Shown here one piece after another: positions 63,301-64,000 of a stretch of 64,000 bases of DNA. Below the pieces are notes generated by a model. The model saw only the letters and a list, made by a program, of their open reading frames with translations, made no database searches and was not told the origin of the DNA. The position numbers and the translations under genes are program-made. Position 1 is the stretch's first letter, and every line of letters starts with the position of its first letter. The DNA is from Aeromicrobium sp. Sec7.5 (GTDB lineage: Bacteria > Actinomycetota > Actinomycetes > Propionibacteriales > Nocardioidaceae), in contig NZ_JBAJIJ010000002.1 of assembly GCF_036867135.1 (NCBI RefSeq), forward strand, positions 496,001 through 560,000. Reading direction: 5' to 3'.

Positions 63301-64000
63301 GACGCCCGCCCCTGCGCCGCCAGCGCCGCGTCCCACGCACCGGCGACCATCGAGGTGGTGGCCGCTGCCAGCTCGGCGCGGCTGCACGCGGTGTGCACGA
63401 CCCGGCTGCCGCGGACCGTGAGGCTGACCCAGCCCTGGTCGGTCAGGAGCCACTGCCGCACCGCGTGCAACGGCTGTGCGGACGTCGACACGGTCATCGT
63501 GACGCTCGCCGACGTGCCGCGCGCCAGGGCCTGCAGAACGGGCGGGACGTCGTCGAGTCCCGCTCGTCGAGCAGCCGCGAGGGCGACGTCGAGGTCGCCG
63601 GTCGCGGTGCGCGCGATCACGAGGGCCGTCTCCTGGTCGAGCGCGACCGGCGCACGCGGCAGCCCTCGCTCCTCGCCACCGGGCGGCACGAGCCGCATGA
63701 CCTGGTCCACGAGTCCGCTCGACGGGTGGGCGCCGAGTCGCACCCCCGGCACGGGGAGCGGACCGGCGTCGCCGGGCACGACGGCCCTGACGGCAGCACC
63801 CATCGTCTGGCGGTCGGAGCCGAGCTGCGCGAGCACCCCGCGGTCCCCCGCGCCGGACATCAGCGTGATCCCCACGTCGGCTCGGCCGAGCGCCAGCGCC
63901 GCCGCCTCGACCAGGGCGGGCTCGGGGTGGTCGGCGCCTGTCGTGTGGTCGCCGAGGGGGCGCAGCGGCGCGGTCGTGACGTCGAGACCCGTGGCCCGCA
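63297..64000 (-). CDS. EspG-like ESX secretion-associated protein (N-terminus outside window)
   Basis: The frame is open from the window edge, so the start lies beyond 64000; at least 233 residues are visible. Segments such as ALVIARTATGDLDVALAAAR and WVSLTVRGSRVVHTACSR fit the EspG/ESX-associated family of actinobacteria, which act as chaperones of type VII substrates. An internal GTG at 63875 is unlikely to be the start because coding sequence continues upstream. Confidence 0.65.
   Translation of the reverse strand, partial: RATGLDVTTAPLRPLGDHTTGADHPEPALVEAAALALGRADVGITLMSGAGDRGVLAQLGSDRQTMGAAVRAVVPGDAGPLPVPGVRLGAHPSSGLVDQVMRLVPPGGEERGLPRAPVALDQETALVIARTATGDLDVALAAARRAGLDDVPPVLQALARGTSASVTMTVSTSAQPLHAVRQWLLTDQGWVSLTVRGSRVVHTACSRAELAAATTSMVAGAWDAALAAQGRAS

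Overview
The window is very GC-rich, with gene starts packed against gene ends (ATGA/GTGA overlaps), GTG starts, leaderless promoters of the form TAGCGT-N6-start, a complete mce lipid-transport operon, PucR-type regulators, DUF6907 and EspG-like proteins. This points to an actinobacterium, most likely of the family Nocardioidaceae (Aeromicrobium-like). The taxonomic call is an inference from gene content; no rRNA or tRNA gene was seen.

Layout. 1-3.4 kb: a coupled glycosyltransferase/methyltransferase/toroid-protein operon. 4-7 kb: an extracytoplasmic flavin system (FMN-binding lipoprotein, ApbE, RnfD-like membrane protein fused to a flavin reductase). 7-11 kb: FAD oxidoreductases, a hydrolase and a phosphoesterase. 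12-23.3 kb: one mce operon on the minus strand (MlaF-YrbE fusion, YrbE, six Mce proteins, two Mce-associated proteins), in which every gap is bridged by a small ORF. 23.7-37.4 kb: a regulatory and cell-surface island with two XRE regulators, an LPGTG-anchored RCC1/Ig-like protein, three PraB-like secreted paralogues, two further secreted proteins, two PucR-type regulators and a degenerate P-type ATPase. 37.6-44.6 kb: small genes, a decayed MNT/HEPN module, a PIF1-like helicase, a GIY-YIG nuclease inside repeat arrays, a third and frameshifted PucR regulator, and a degenerate biotin-carboxylase-like protein. 45-64 kb: PEP carboxylase, a class III cyclase, a LuxR regulator with an adjacent surface-protein cluster, acyl-CoA ligase, thioesterase, SoxR-box-controlled flavin reductase and ferredoxin, CopC, 3-hydroxyacyl-CoA dehydrogenase, haloalkane dehalogenase, and the edge of a type VII secretion-associated locus.

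Two themes tie the window together. First, an 18-bp palindrome, TTGTCAC-N4-GTGACAA, occurs six times, always upstream of genes: the mce operon, the LPGTG surface protein, a secreted protein/XRE pair, and all three PucR-type regulators. The mce and surface-protein promoters share a second, degenerate copy against the -10 box at nearly the same spacing. This suggests one regulon joining lipid import to the cell surface. Second, structured repeats (families A, B and C, defined in the features) fill the ends of many genes, sometimes supply the stop codon, and in one case form an ORF bridging two mce genes. A GIY-YIG nuclease gene sits between two blocks of family A.
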